Shown piece after piece: positions 17,385-26,653 of a DNA stretch of 64,000 nucleotides. Source of the DNA: Tenggerimyces flavus (GTDB taxonomy: Bacteria; Actinomycetota; Actinomycetes; Propionibacteriales; Actinopolymorphaceae); NCBI RefSeq assembly GCF_016907715.1, contig NZ_JAFBCM010000001.1, forward strand, positions 1,612,001-1,676,000. The letters run 5' to 3'. A program made the position numbers and the translations under genes. Positions within the stretch are counted from its first letter, which is position 1; each line of letters begins with the position of its first letter. The notes beneath the pieces were generated by a model. That model saw only the letters and a program-made list of their open reading frames with translations, was not told the origin of the DNA and ran no database searches.

Positions 17385-19016
17385 ATGCGGTCCCGGCTGC
17401 CCCTCGTGGGTGCGGTGCTTGTGTCCCTCGGCCTGCTCACTTCTTCCGTGCAAGCCGCCGCTGCTCCAGTTCCCGCCGCCGCTCCGGATGCCATGGCCGC
17501 GCCAGCCGCGGCGAAGCCGACGGGTACGCGGCTGATGAACGAGCTCACGTTCTATCCGCGCTCGATCCGGCTCGAGCACTCCGGCGCCGCGAACGGCCGG
17601 GTCCTGGTCTCGGTCGTCACGGACACGCCGAGCCACACCGGTGTGATCTTCGAGAGCCTCGACGACGGTCGCTCGTTCAGCGAGGTCGGCCGCGTCGCCG
17701 ACTCGTGGGGCGCGGCGCCGCGCGGCGGGTGTTGCTCGAGCATCTTCGAGCTGCCCCGCGCCATCGGGACGATGCCGGCCGGCACGCTGCTGTGGGCGTC
17801 GTCGATGGGGCGGAACGTCGGCCAGGCGCAGCTCCGGCTGTGGAAGAGCAATGACGTCGGGCGGACGTGGACGTTCGTCTCCACGCCGTTCGCCGCGCCG
17901 AACGGGCTCGGCGTCTGGGAACCGGAGCTGTCGATCGACGCCGCTGGCCGGCTGGTCGTGCACTTCGCGGACGAGACCGAGCAGCCGGCGCACAGCCAGA
18001 CGCTCGCGCGGGTGGTGTCGACCGACGGTGTGACGTGGTCGGCCAGGTCGTCGACGGTCAAGACGCCGATCGGGTACTACCGGCCGGGCATGCCGGTGGT
18101 CGCGGAGCTGCCCGATGGCTCGTACCTGATGACGTACGAGATCTGCGGCATGGCGGCGCCGTACAACTGTGACGTGCGGCTGCGCCGATCGGCCGACGGT
18201 TGGAACTGGGGCGATCCGGCTGATCTCGGCACCCGGCCGATGACGGTCGACGGGAAGTACTTCACGCACACGCCGACCCTGACGACGGCGCCGGGCGGGA
18301 AGCTGCTGCTGATCGGGCAGATCCTGCAGGACCGTTCCGGTGCGGTGTCCGCGGGGAATGGGAAGACGATGTTCGTCAACACCGAGAACGGCCTGGGCAA
18401 CTGGTACGAGCTGCCGTCGCCCGTCTCGGTGCCGAACGCGCGGGACGCCGTCTGCCCGAACTACACCCCGACGCTGTTGCCCTCCACCGATGGCACGCGC
18501 GTGTTCGAGCTGACGACCGCGGAGCCGCCGGAGGGCGGGCCTTGCGCGGGCTACTTCGCTACCTCGTCGTTGGCCGGGTCGGGGGCGGTGCGGACGTTGC
18601 CGCCGGCCTGGTACCGGCTGGTGAACGTACGCAGCGCGCACTGCCTCGACATCGCGGGCGGCTCCCCGGCGCCGGACGCGAACATCGCGGTGTGGATCTG
18701 CAACGACCAGCCGCCGCAGGACTTCCACGTCGAACCGGCTGGGCGTGGGGTGTTCACGTTGACCGCGCGCAACTCTGGGCACTGCGCGGACGTGCCTACG
18801 GGCTCCGACGTTCGGCAGACGGTGTGCGATGGGCGGGCGTCGCAGAAGTGGCGGTTCCTGAACGTGGGACGGGACACCTACCGGGTGCAGAACTCGGTCT
18901 CGGGCCGCTGCCTCGACATCGTGGACGGCTCGGAGGCGCCGGGAGCCGATGTCGTGGTGTCCGCGTGTGCGGACCGTTCGCAGCTGCTTTGGCGGTTGGA
19001 GCGCCGACCCAGCTAG
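17385..19016 (+). CDS. Secreted sialidase-superfamily protein with ricin-type lectin domain
   Basis: 543 residues. A signal peptide (MRSRLPLVGAVLVSLGLLTS) and Ala/Pro linker lead into a six-bladed sialidase/BNR-type propeller at about 60-400, with Asp-box-like turns SLDDGRSF, KSNDVGRTWTF and STDGVTWS. From about residue 410 a ricin B-type beta-trefoil follows (VNVRSAHCLDIAGG, LTARNSGHCADVP, NSVSGRCLDIVDG), a carbohydrate-binding module. Whether it cuts sialic acid is unknown; many actinobacterial relatives act on other glycans. GGGAGG lies seven bases before ATG 17385. It is separate from the downstream sigma gene by only 10 bp, so cotranscription is possible. Confidence 0.85.
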   Translation: MRSRLPLVGAVLVSLGLLTSSVQAAAAPVPAAAPDAMAAPAAAKPTGTRLMNELTFYPRSIRLEHSGAANGRVLVSVVTDTPSHTGVIFESLDDGRSFSEVGRVADSWGAAPRGGCCSSIFELPRAIGTMPAGTLLWASSMGRNVGQAQLRLWKSNDVGRTWTFVSTPFAAPNGLGVWEPELSIDAAGRLVVHFADETEQPAHSQTLARVVSTDGVTWSARSSTVKTPIGYYRPGMPVVAELPDGSYLMTYEICGMAAPYNCDVRLRRSADGWNWGDPADLGTRPMTVDGKYFTHTPTLTTAPGGKLLLIGQILQDRSGAVSAGNGKTMFVNTENGLGNWYELPSPVSVPNARDAVCPNYTPTLLPSTDGTRVFELTTAEPPEGGPCAGYFATSSLAGSGAVRTLPPAWYRLVNVRSAHCLDIAGGSPAPDANIAVWICNDQPPQDFHVEPAGRGVFTLTARNSGHCADVPTGSDVRQTVCDGRASQKWRFLNVGRDTYRVQNSVSGRCLDIVDGSEAPGADVVVSACADRSQLLWRLERRPS

Positions 19017-19026
19017 GTTCGGAGCT

Positions 19027-19977
19027 GTGGAGGACTTCGAGCAGTATCGGGTCGCGCTGACCGGCTACTGCTACCGCATGCTCGGCGCGGCTTTCGAGGC
19101 CGAGGACGCGGTGCAGGAGACGTTCGTCCGCGCCTGGCGGAAGGCCGACGCGTTCGACGCGCGGCGCGGGCCGTTCAGTACCTGGCTGTACGCGATCGCC
19201 ACGAACGTCTGCCTGGACTTCCTGCGTGGCAAGCAGCGCCGGGCCGTGGTGATGGACCTGGCGTCGCCGGTCGCTCCAGGGACGCCGCTGGGTGTGCCGC
19301 TGGCCGACGAGGCGTGGGTGCAGCCGATGCCGGACGAGCGGATCCTCGATCCCGCGAACGTGCTGGTGCGGCGGGAGTCGGTCCAGCTGGCGTTCGTCGC
19401 TGCCTTGCAGCACCTTCCGCCCAAACAGCGGGCCGTACTGATCCTGCGGGACGTGCTGGCGTGGCACGCGGACGAGGTCGCTGCGCTGTTGGAGTCGACC
19501 GTTCCGTCCGTCAACAGCGCCTTGCAGCGGGCTCGCGCGACGCTCGCGACGCGGCCCGCTGCTGGCCCGGTGACGGCTTTGGACGAGACGCACCAGGACC
19601 TGATGCGGCGGTATGTGCGGGCGTTTCGTGAGTACGACATCGAGACGTTGGTCTCGTTGTTGCACGAGGACGCGACGATGACGATGCCGCCGTTCCTGTG
19701 GTGGTTGCGTGGGCGGTCGGCGATCCATCAGACGCTGCTGGCGGCGGGGGCGGAGGTCTCGTGCCGGACGACCGTGTTGGTGCCGGCGGGGTTGGCGAAC
19801 GGGGCGCCGGTGTATGCGCAGTACGGGCCGGACGGGCCGTTCGCGCTGGTCACGTTCACGACCGCGGGTGGGCTGGTCACGGGTGAGACAGTGCACCTGA
19901 ACGGGACCGGCCTGTTTCCGCTGTTCGGACTTCCGTTGAAGCTGACCGATGAGTTGCGGGAGGCGGCTTCGTACTAG
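19027..19977 (+). CDS. ECF sigma factor with C-terminal SnoaL-like domain
   Basis: 316 residues from GTG 19027. Sigma region 2 is clear (GYCYRMLGAAFEAEDAVQETFVRAWRK), then region 4 (LPPKQRAVLILRDVLAWHADEVAALL) with its helix-turn-helix. The C-terminal third (RRYVRAFREYDIETLVSLLHEDATMTMPPF) is a SnoaL/NTF2-like domain, as in SigG/SigJ-type ECF groups where this domain replaces a separate anti-sigma factor and tunes activity. No anti-sigma gene is adjacent. An alpha/beta hydrolase starts 36 bp downstream and may be a target or partner. Upstream in-frame sequence overlaps the sialidase gene and is not sigma-like. Confidence 0.9.
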   Translation: MEDFEQYRVALTGYCYRMLGAAFEAEDAVQETFVRAWRKADAFDARRGPFSTWLYAIATNVCLDFLRGKQRRAVVMDLASPVAPGTPLGVPLADEAWVQPMPDERILDPANVLVRRESVQLAFVAALQHLPPKQRAVLILRDVLAWHADEVAALLESTVPSVNSALQRARATLATRPAAGPVTALDETHQDLMRRYVRAFREYDIETLVSLLHEDATMTMPPFLWWLRGRSAIHQTLLAAGAEVSCRTTVLVPAGLANGAPVYAQYGPDGPFALVTFTTAGGLVTGETVHLNGTGLFPLFGLPLKLTDELREAASY

Positions 19978-20013
19978 GACACGAAGGCTTCGTCTCTCTC
20001 GAAGGGAACCATC

Positions 20014-20769
20014 GTGTCCGACTACGTGACCGTCAACGGCGTCCGTACCTGGTACTCCGCGTCTGGCGAGGGGCCGCCGCTCGTGCTGCTGCATGGCGGG
20101 TTCAGCCACTCGCACGACTTCGGGATGCTGCTGGGGTCGCTGACGCCCGCGTTCCGTGTGCTGACGCCGGACCGCCGTGGGCACGGGCGGACGCCCGATG
20201 TGCCGGGTCCGGTGACGCCGGAGGACCTGGTCGCCGACGTCGTGTCGTTCATCTCGACCGTGGTCGGCGGTCCGGTCCTGCTGGCCGGCTACTCCGCAGG
20301 TGGAGTCGTGGCGCAGCTCGTCGCCCTGGCTCGTCCCGACCTGGTCAGCCGGTTGGCGTTGATCAGTACCGCGTTCGAGACGTCCGGCTGGATCTTCCTG
20401 CCCGATCCTTCAGGCGAGATGCCCGCTGTGGTCGTGGACGCGTACGCGGAGGTGTCGCCGGACGGGCGGGACCATTTCCCGGTGGTGCTGGAGAAGTTCG
20501 CGAAGCTCGCGCAGACGTCGGCGCGGGTCGAGGTGGAGAGGATCGGCTGTCCGACGCTCGTCGTGGCGGCCGACGACGACCTCGTGCGACTGGACCACAG
20601 CGTCGCGCTGTACGAGGCACTGCCCGCCGGCCAGCTCGCCATCCTGCCGGGCACCTCGCACCTCGTCCTGTTCGAGAAGCCCGACCTGCTGGCCGGGCTG
20701 CTGACGAGCTTCCTGACAGAGGACCCCGCGCCGATGATGCCGATCCGGCGAGCCCAGCCCGCAGGCTAG
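20014..20769 (+). CDS. Alpha/beta hydrolase
   Basis: 251 residues from GTG 20014, with AAGGGA upstream. Fold hallmarks: LVLLHGGFSHSHDF (oxyanion HG), DRRGHGRT, the nucleophile elbow LAGYSAGG (S94), an acid after VVAADDDL, and the catalytic His in GTSHLVLFEKP. The substrate cannot be told. It follows the ECF sigma gene on the same strand, so it may share its transcript. Confidence 0.9.
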   Translation: MSDYVTVNGVRTWYSASGEGPPLVLLHGGFSHSHDFGMLLGSLTPAFRVLTPDRRGHGRTPDVPGPVTPEDLVADVVSFISTVVGGPVLLAGYSAGGVVAQLVALARPDLVSRLALISTAFETSGWIFLPDPSGEMPAVVVDAYAEVSPDGRDHFPVVLEKFAKLAQTSARVEVERIGCPTLVVAADDDLVRLDHSVALYEALPAGQLAILPGTSHLVLFEKPDLLAGLLTSFLTEDPAPMMPIRRAQPAG

Positions 20770-20782
20770 GAGGCGACGAGAC

Positions 20783-20821
20783 GGCGGCTCTGTCGCCCAT
20801 CGCCGTGGCGATCGAGCCGCC
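20783..20821. terminator. Bidirectional stem-loop between convergent genes
   Basis: GGCGGCTC pairs with GAGCCGCC around an inner TCGCC/GGCGA stem. Lies between the hydrolase and VOC gene ends. Confidence 0.65.
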
Positions 20822-20826
20822 CAGCG

Positions 20827-21222
20827 TTAGGGGGCGACGAGCTCTACCTCGAGGCCCTCGGTGTCCTCGAGGTAGGCCGCGTACGTGTCCGGCCCGCCGG
20901 CGTGGGGGTGGCGGTCGGCGAACAGCAGGGTCCAGCCGTGCGATGGGGCTTCGGCCACGAAGCGGTCGACCTCGCTGGCGCTGGCCACGTGGAACGCGAG
21001 GTGGTTCAGGCCGGGCCGCAGGCGGTCGTACCGACAGGCCACCATCGCGGGCGACTGCTCGACCACGAGGTACGTCGCGTCCAGCCGCCAGCTGCAGCCG
21101 GCGTCCCAGGACTGGAACGGTACCCAGCCCAGCTCACCCAGCAGCCATCCGAGGGACGCCTTCGTCGCGGCGAGGTCGGCGACCCACAGCTCGACGTGGT
21201 GCAGCCGGCCAGCATCGGTCAT
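20827..21222 (-). CDS. VOC-superfamily (glyoxalase/dioxygenase-like) protein
   Basis: 131 residues from ATG 21222. One vicinal-oxygen-chelate unit is seen as two beta-alpha-beta halves: LHHVELWVADLAATKASLGWLL with a metal-ligand-type His, GLNHLAFHVAS with a second His, and the closing YLEDTEGLEVELVAP with the Glu ligand. These suggest a metal-dependent enzyme of the glyoxalase/bleomycin-resistance/dioxygenase group; the reaction is unknown. A longer start would run into the divergent sulfatase promoter region, so the short start is chosen. Confidence 0.85.
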   Translation of the reverse strand: MTDAGRLHHVELWVADLAATKASLGWLLGELGWVPFQSWDAGCSWRLDATYLVVEQSPAMVACRYDRLRPGLNHLAFHVASASEVDRFVAEAPSHGWTLLFADRHPHAGGPDTYAAYLEDTEGLEVELVAP

Positions 21223-21262
21223 CCCCGCACCGTACAAGGCGATTCCGACAGGATGAGACGTC

Positions 21263-22681
21263 ATGAGCGAGCGACCGAACGTCATCCTCATCGTCTCCGA
21301 CGACCACGGCTACGCCGACCGGAGTGCGCTCGGGCTCGATCCCGACGTGAGCACGCCCGCGCTCGACCGGCTCGCTGCTGGCGGAGTGACCTGCACGGAC
21401 GCGTACGTCACCGCACCGATCTGCAGCCCGTCGCGCGCCGGCCTGATCTCCGGCCAGTACCAACAGCGCTGGGGTGCCCGCTGGTTCGACTCCAGCCGCT
21501 TCCCCGATCACCTCCCTTCGCTCGCGGAACGATTCCAAGAACTCGGCTACGCCACCGGCTACCTCGGCAAGGTCCACTACGGACCCGAGAGCCGCGGCGA
21601 CCGGGCCTGCCCGCCCCACCATGGGTTCGCCGAGACCTACTACGGCCTCGCCGGACAACAGATGGGCCGGCTCAACTACCTGCACCATTCCCAGGAGTCG
21701 GTCGACCGCTACGGCCAGGAAGCCTCCTGGCGCATGGCCGTCCAACCCCTCCTCGAAGGCGATGACGAGGTCGGGCTCGAAGGCTTTCTGACCGACGAGC
21801 TCGGCAGCCGCGCTCGCGACTTCGTCGCCCGACACGAGCAGGAACCGTTCTTCCTCATGCTCGCGTTCAACGCCGTGCACAACTTCTGCTTCCAGCTCCC
21901 CGACGACGAGCTCGAACGCCGCGGCCTCGCCAAGTTCGGCGACTGGGACGAGAGCGTCAACGACTACGTCGACTGGTACGACGGCGCCATCTCTCCGTAC
22001 CTACCGAACGGGCGCGCCTACTACCTCGCCCAGCTCGAACTCATGGACGCCCAGATTGGGCGCCTCCTCGACCAACTCGACGACCGCGATCTCGCGGACA
22101 ACACCATCGTCGTCTACATCACCGACAACGGCGGCTCCACCTGCAACTTCGGTGTCAACCAGCCCTTGCGCGGCACCAAGTACACGCTCTGGGAAGGCGG
22201 CATCCGCATTCCCTACCTCGTACGGTGGCCCGCCGGCGGAGTCGACGGCGGCCGTACGTACACCCAGCTCGTCAGCACTCTCGACCTCTACCCGACGCTG
22301 CTCGCGGCGGCCGGTGCGCAGGACGGCAGCCACGAACACAGCGACGGCATCAACCAGCTCTCAGGCCTGCGCGGCGACGTCACCGCACAAGGCCACGACG
22401 CCCTCTTCTGGGACTGCGGCTTCCAATGGGCCGTGCGCGAAGGCACCTGGAAGCTTCGTCACGCAGACGACGGACCTCACTCAGAAGCGCTTCGCCGCAC
22501 CGAACACACCGACACGGGGCCAGGACTCTGGCTCACCGATCTCTCCACAGACCTAGGCGAAACACGCAACCTCATTGCCGACCACCCCGCGGAGGTGGAG
22601 CGACTTCTAGCTCGACGCCAAGCTTGGCACGAAGGAATCGAACACGCAAACGAATACGCTGAGAGCGAAGATCCTTCCTGA
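21263..22681 (+). CDS. Sulfatase (formylglycine type)
   Basis: 472 residues. The metal site NVILIVSDDHGY is at the N-terminus. The modification motif ICSPSRAGL carries C54, to be turned into formylglycine by a sulfatase-modifying enzyme not seen here. Further family motifs: YLGKVHYG, VYITDNGGS and the C-terminal WKLRH. It hydrolyses sulfate esters, probably on glycans given the nearby sialidase. There is no signal peptide, so cytosolic or secreted by another route. Starts 40 bp from the divergent VOC gene. Confidence 0.92.
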   Translation: MSERPNVILIVSDDHGYADRSALGLDPDVSTPALDRLAAGGVTCTDAYVTAPICSPSRAGLISGQYQQRWGARWFDSSRFPDHLPSLAERFQELGYATGYLGKVHYGPESRGDRACPPHHGFAETYYGLAGQQMGRLNYLHHSQESVDRYGQEASWRMAVQPLLEGDDEVGLEGFLTDELGSRARDFVARHEQEPFFLMLAFNAVHNFCFQLPDDELERRGLAKFGDWDESVNDYVDWYDGAISPYLPNGRAYYLAQLELMDAQIGRLLDQLDDRDLADNTIVVYITDNGGSTCNFGVNQPLRGTKYTLWEGGIRIPYLVRWPAGGVDGGRTYTQLVSTLDLYPTLLAAAGAQDGSHEHSDGINQLSGLRGDVTAQGHDALFWDCGFQWAVREGTWKLRHADDGPHSEALRRTEHTDTGPGLWLTDLSTDLGETRNLIADHPAEVERLLARRQAWHEGIEHANEYAESEDPS

Positions 22682-22711
22682 CCGACACCCGCACCAGCAA
22701 GGCTGACCGGC

Positions 22712-23467
22712 ATGGCGAACGTAGCGATCCTCTCCGACATCCACGGCGTCCTCCCCGCGCTCGAGGCAGTGCTCGAAGAGCCAGCGGTAAAGCAAGCCGA
22801 CCAGCTCGTGCTCACCGGAGACATCGCCGCCGGCCCGCAACCCGTCGAGACGCTCGACCGCCTGGAGGCGCTCGGCGACAGAGTCGTCTGGGTACGAGGC
22901 AACGCCGACCGCGAGCTCGTCCAAGCCGCCCGCGGCGGCGCGACCAGCATCCCCGACGCGATCGCCGGTTGGGCAGGCCAGCAACTCAGAAGCGACCAGG
23001 TCGAGCGCCTGGACAAGAGCGCGGAGCAGGTCACCCTCGACCTCGAAGGCTTCGGCAAGGTCCGGTTCTGCCACGCCACCCCGCGCAACGACGAAGAGGT
23101 CGTGCTCGTCGACTCACGGCTGGACAGATGGACCGAGGTCTTCCAGGACCTCGACGACGACATCCGCACCATCGTCTGCGGCCACACCCACATGCCGTTC
23201 CTGCGCCTGGCCCACGGCCGGCTGGTCGTCAATCCCGGCAGCATCGGCATGCCGTACGGCCAACCCGGCGCGCACTGGGCCCTCCTCGGCGACCGCGGGG
23301 CCGTCACGCTGAGGAGGACCGAGTACGACTACGACGCCGCCTGCGAGCGCATCGCGAAGGACTCGGCCTATCCCCAGGCCGCCGCGTGGGCCGACGAGTA
23401 CGTGCGCGCCCGCAACTCCGACGCGGACGCGATCATCGCGTTTGGCCCGCGTGACGGGCGGACATAG
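22712..23467 (+). CDS. Metallophosphoesterase (YfcE/MJ0936-like)
   Basis: 251 residues. Calcineurin-like metal motifs in order: AILSDIHGVLPALEAV, VLTGDIAAGP, VVWVRGNADREL (GNxD), and CGHTHMPF with the paired His. The family hydrolyses phosphodiesters or phosphomonoesters using two metal ions; the substrate is unknown. It lies 30 bp after the sulfatase on the same strand and ends in a long stem-loop shared with the convergent sigma gene. Confidence 0.92.
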   Translation: MANVAILSDIHGVLPALEAVLEEPAVKQADQLVLTGDIAAGPQPVETLDRLEALGDRVVWVRGNADRELVQAARGGATSIPDAIAGWAGQQLRSDQVERLDKSAEQVTLDLEGFGKVRFCHATPRNDEEVVLVDSRLDRWTEVFQDLDDDIRTIVCGHTHMPFLRLAHGRLVVNPGSIGMPYGQPGAHWALLGDRGAVTLRRTEYDYDAACERIAKDSAYPQAAAWADEYVRARNSDADAIIAFGPRDGRT

Positions 23468-23476
23468 AAGACAGCA

Positions 23477-23537
23477 GATCGGCTACGGCCTCTTGGCGGC
23501 AGGTGGGCCGGCAAACCGCAAGAGGCCGCAGCCGATC
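23477..23537. terminator. Long bidirectional terminator stem-loop
   Basis: GATCGGCTACGGCCTCTTG pairs with CAAGAGGCCGCAGCCGATC (one mismatch), extended by CGG/CCG. Located between convergent genes and four bases from the sigma-fusion stop. Confidence 0.75.
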
Positions 23538-23540
23538 CGT

Positions 23541-25421
23541 TCAGGGGGACCCGGGCGCGAGAACGAAGATCGGCTGTGGGCCGGTCGCCATCCACGCGGG
23601 TCCGCTGGTGGGTGAAGGTGACTCGCTTGGTTCGGGACAGTCCGCCGGAGCATCCCCAGCCGGCTTCGGCAGCGACGTACCGCCACTCGGCTCCGTCGGA
23701 GCGTTGAAGCCGTTCGGGCTGCAGGTCGGGTCGGAATCCGTCGGAGTCGGTTCGGGGTCCGACGGAGTGGGCTCCGGATCGGTCGGAGTGGGCTCCGGAT
23801 CCGTGGGCGTTGGTTCGGGATCAGTCGGAGTGGGCTCCGGGTCAGTCGGAGTGGGCTCCGGATCGGTCGGCGTTGGTTCGGGATCAGTCGGCGTTGGTTC
23901 GGGATCAGTCGGAGTGGGCTCCGGATCGGTCGGCGTCGGCTCCGGGTCCGTCGGTGTCGGCGAAGGGTCCGTGGGAGTAGGCGAGGGATCCGGAGGAGTC
24001 GGCGAAGGCGAGGTCGGCTCCGGCCCCGGCGTGTTCGTCGTCGGAGTCGGCTCCGGCTGCGGATCCGTCGGCTGAGGGTGGGGGTCCGTCGGACCCGGCT
24101 GCGTCGGCCCAGGCCCACCAGGGCTGGTCGGACCCGGCCGCGGGTCGGACGGGTACGGCAGCCGCGGCTCTCCCGGATTCGGCGGAGGCGGAACGGGCAT
24201 CGGCCCCGACCCACCCCAGCCCGGGCGCGGCACGATCGCGTCGGCGAACCAAGCCTGTCCCGAGCCGATCTTGCCGCCGATGTCCAACGGCGAAGTACCA
24301 CTCCCCGAGTTCGCCATCGGCGCCAGCGTCTGCACGCCACCGGGCGGATAGCGCCAGGAACCGGCGCCGTGCTCAGCGAAGATCTCCTGCTGCAGCGACG
24401 GGAAGGTCGACCCGTTCACGAACGTCGCGGCCGCCCACGCGACCAGCGCCACCGAGGCCGCCGTCGCCGCGCCGGCGAGCGCGATCCCGCGCGTCCGGGA
24501 GAACGCGTGCCGGACGCGGACGAACGCCGCCGACCAGGTCGCGCGCTCGGTCTCGGTCGCGTTCAGGTACCCCGTGCTGTACGTACCGAGCACGACCGGT
24601 CCGAGCAGCGCCGGCAGCCGCGTGTTGATCGCGAACAGCTGGTCGTGCAGGACCGTGCACCGCTCGCACTTCTCCAGGTGCTGGCGGATCTGCGTGCGCT
24701 CGCGGTCGGTCAGCCCCTCCCGCGTGTACGCGCCGAGCCGGCCGATCGTGGCCCGGCAGCGCTTCGGGTGCGCACCGTCGAGGTGGTGCCGCGCGTAGTA
24801 CTGCCGCAGCCCCTCCCGGGCGCGGTACGCCAGCGCCTCGACGCCCTGCGGGCTCAGCCCGAGCAGCGGAGCGACCTTCGCGGCGCTCTCGCCCTCGACA
24901 CCGGTGTGCCACAGTGCCGCCTGCCAACGTTCCGGAAGTGCGGCGAAAGCTCCGGCAGCCGAAGCCCCGGCCGCTCCCTCCTCGGCCGGGACCAGGGCCT
25001 GCGGTTCGCTGTCGGGTTCGCCACCGGCCGCGCGCACCATGTCCTCGTGCAGGCACTGGACGGCGGCGAGCAGGTACGTACGGAACCCGACCTCTGGGCC
25101 GACGCCGGTGTAGAGCTCGTCGAAAGTCCGCGTGTATGCGAGCGACGTGAGGTCCTCGGCGTTCCCGCGGTTCCGCGTGAGCAGGCGGGCGAGCCGCATG
25201 GCGGCCGCCTGGTGGCGGCCGAACAGGTCCGCGTACGCTGCCGTGTTCCCGTCCTGGGTAGCGGCGATCAGCTCCGCGTCGGTGGGCACCGAGGTGGAGA
25301 CAGGGGCGGGCTCGGGCAAGCCGGACGCATCGAGGAAGACGGCGTCGTCCGGCGCGTGTTCAGGCGCCGCGTGACGGGGTCTCCCATTGCGTTCAGTGGG
25401 ATCAGGAACACTCTTAGTCAT
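23541..25421 (-). CDS. ECF sigma factor fused to zinc-finger anti-sigma-like, membrane and Pro/Thr-repeat segments
   Basis: 626 residues. Residues about 45-210 are an ECF sigma: region 2 ALFGRHQ-type helix with RNRGNAEDLTSLAYTRTF, and region 4 LPERWQAALWHTGVEGESAAKVAPLLGLS. Then QHLEKCERC gives the HxxxCxxC motif of zinc-binding anti-sigma domains. A transmembrane helix follows (GIALAGAATAASVALVAWAA). The outside part ends in about ten copies of the heptad DPEPTPT and a Cys pair. So sigma, putative inhibitor, membrane anchor and surface tail lie in one chain, suggesting membrane-tethered control. Activation mode (cleavage or release) is unknown. Divergent from purS. Confidence 0.85.
   Translation of the reverse strand: MTKSVPDPTERNGRPRHAAPEHAPDDAVFLDASGLPEPAPVSTSVPTDAELIAATQDGNTAAYADLFGRHQAAAMRLARLLTRNRGNAEDLTSLAYTRTFDELYTGVGPEVGFRTYLLAAVQCLHEDMVRAAGGEPDSEPQALVPAEEGAAGASAAGAFAALPERWQAALWHTGVEGESAAKVAPLLGLSPQGVEALAYRAREGLRQYYARHHLDGAHPKRCRATIGRLGAYTREGLTDRERTQIRQHLEKCERCTVLHDQLFAINTRLPALLGPVVLGTYSTGYLNATETERATWSAAFVRVRHAFSRTRGIALAGAATAASVALVAWAAATFVNGSTFPSLQQEIFAEHGAGSWRYPPGGVQTLAPMANSGSGTSPLDIGGKIGSGQAWFADAIVPRPGWGGSGPMPVPPPPNPGEPRLPYPSDPRPGPTSPGGPGPTQPGPTDPHPQPTDPQPEPTPTTNTPGPEPTSPSPTPPDPSPTPTDPSPTPTDPEPTPTDPEPTPTDPEPTPTDPEPTPTDPEPTPTDPEPTPTDPEPTPTDPEPTPTDPEPTPSDPEPTPTDSDPTCSPNGFNAPTEPSGGTSLPKPAGDAPADCPEPSESPSPTSGPAWMATGPQPIFVLAPGSP
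23743..23990 (-). repeat. 21-bp coding tandem repeats (DPEPTPT heptads)
   Basis: Ten or more direct 21-bp units inside the sigma-fusion gene. Units differ mainly at silent positions (GGATCG/GGGTCA/GGATCA), so the protein repeat is kept while DNA varies. Prone to copy-number change. Confidence 0.85.
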
Positions 25422-25685
25422 GGCCTCAGGACGTACTATGGGAATGGCTACGGAATGTGTTCATGCGGTGGGGAAGAGTGACGGTACGAGAAGTGGAACT
25501 TAGCGGCCCGAATGCTCGCTGGGAAGGCCAAAACCCAAGATTTCGTGGTTCTGTGCAATGAAGTCACCACAGATTGTGTTCAAGACTCTGGATGTATCTG
25601 GTAAAAGCGGACATCTCTACCGTCCTCGCGGTCCATCCCGTGGCCATGGATACGCTGTCCGCGAATCCGTGAGAGGAGCTCACCT

Positions 25686-25937
25686 GTGTCCAGAGTCGTC
25701 GTCGACGTGATGCCGAAGCAGGCGATTCTCGACCCGCAAGGTCAGGCCGTCCACGGAGCCCTCGGCCGGCTCGGCTTCGCCGGGATCTCCGAGGTACGAC
25801 TCGGCAAGCGGTTCGAGCTCGAGGTCGACGGCGAGCTGACCGAGGAGCGGCTGGCCGAGGTCCGCTGCGCCGCCGAGACGCTGCTCGCCAACACCGTGAT
25901 CGAGGACTTCACCGTCCGCGTCGAGGCGGCTGGCTGA
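25686..25937 (+). CDS. purS: Phosphoribosylformylglycinamidine synthase subunit PurS
   Basis: 83 residues from GTG 25686, with GAGAGGAG upstream. It is the small structural subunit that links PurQ and PurL in the split FGAM synthase. Family features: [26 protein letters not shown] and [11 protein letters not shown]. Its TGA overlaps the ATG of purQ by one base (TGATG), so translation is coupled. The roughly 260 bp upstream is gene-free and AT-richer than its surroundings; I see no certain promoter or riboswitch there. Confidence 0.95.
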   Translation: MSRVVVDVMPKQAILDPQGQAVHGALGRLGFAGISEVRLGKRFELEVDGELTEERLAEVRCAAETLLANTVIEDFTVRVEAAG

Positions 25938-26605
25938 TGCGGATCGGGGTCGTCACGTTCCCCGGCTCGCTCGACGACCGGGACGCCCAGCGCGCGGCCC
26001 GGGCGGCCGGCGCTGAGGCGGTCGCGCTCTGGCACGGCGACACGTCGCTGAGCGGTGTGGACGCCGTCGTGCTGCCGGGCGGGTTCTCGTACGGCGACTA
26101 CCTGCGCTGCGGCGCGATCGCCAGGTTCGCGCCGATCATGACCGAGGTGATCGCGGCCGCGAAGGGCGGGATGCCGACACTCGGCATCTGCAACGGCTTC
26201 CAGATCCTCTGCGAGTCACACCTGCTGCCCGGCGCGTTGGTGCGGAACGATCGGCGCAAGTTCGTCTGCCGCGACCAGCGGCTGCGGGTCGAGAACGCGT
26301 CGACGGCCTGGACGAGCGCGTACGACGCGGGCCAGGAGATCGTGATCCCGCTCAAGAACGGCGAGGGCGGCTTCATCGCCGACGACGAGACGCTGGATCG
26401 GCTCGAGGGCGAGGGGCAGGTCGTCGTCCGGTATCTCGACGGCAACCCGAACGGCTCGTACCGCGACATCGCCGGCATCTGCAACGAGGCCGGCAACGTC
26501 GTCGGGCTGATGCCGCACCCCGAGCACGCGATCGAGACGCTGGTCGGGCCGACGACCGATGGGCTCGGCTTCTTCACTTCCGTGCTTCGCGTCGCCGTGT
26601 CCTGA
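25937..26605 (+). CDS. purQ: Phosphoribosylformylglycinamidine synthase subunit PurQ
   Basis: 222 residues. Class I glutamine amidotransferase that supplies ammonia to PurL in the fourth purine step. The nucleophile elbow [11 protein letters not shown] carries C85, and the His/Glu pair is in [10 protein letters not shown]-terminal [18 protein letters not shown] and [18 protein letters not shown] are family-typical. It is followed by a terminator hairpin, so purL, 5.4 kb away, is on a separate transcript. Confidence 0.97.
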   Translation: MRIGVVTFPGSLDDRDAQRAARAAGAEAVALWHGDTSLSGVDAVVLPGGFSYGDYLRCGAIARFAPIMTEVIAAAKGGMPTLGICNGFQILCESHLLPGALVRNDRRKFVCRDQRLRVENASTAWTSAYDAGQEIVIPLKNGEGGFIADDETLDRLEGEGQVVVRYLDGNPNGSYRDIAGICNEAGNVVGLMPHPEHAIETLVGPTTDGLGFFTSVLRVAVS

Positions 26606-26609
26606 CGGT

Positions 26610-26634
26610 ATTCCGGCCACTTGATGGCCGGAAT
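26610..26634 (+). terminator. Terminator hairpin after purQ
   Basis: ATTCCGGCCA and TGGCCGGAAT, a perfect 10-bp stem with a 5-nt loop, five bases after the purQ stop. Confidence 0.8.
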
Positions 26635-26653
26635 CGTTCGTAGCGTCGTCGGC

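Noticed and set aside
23541-24100. Gly/Val/Ser-repeat frame on the plus strand (GVGSGSVG repeats)
   Set aside because: It is the antisense of the DPEPTPT repeats in the sigma-fusion gene.
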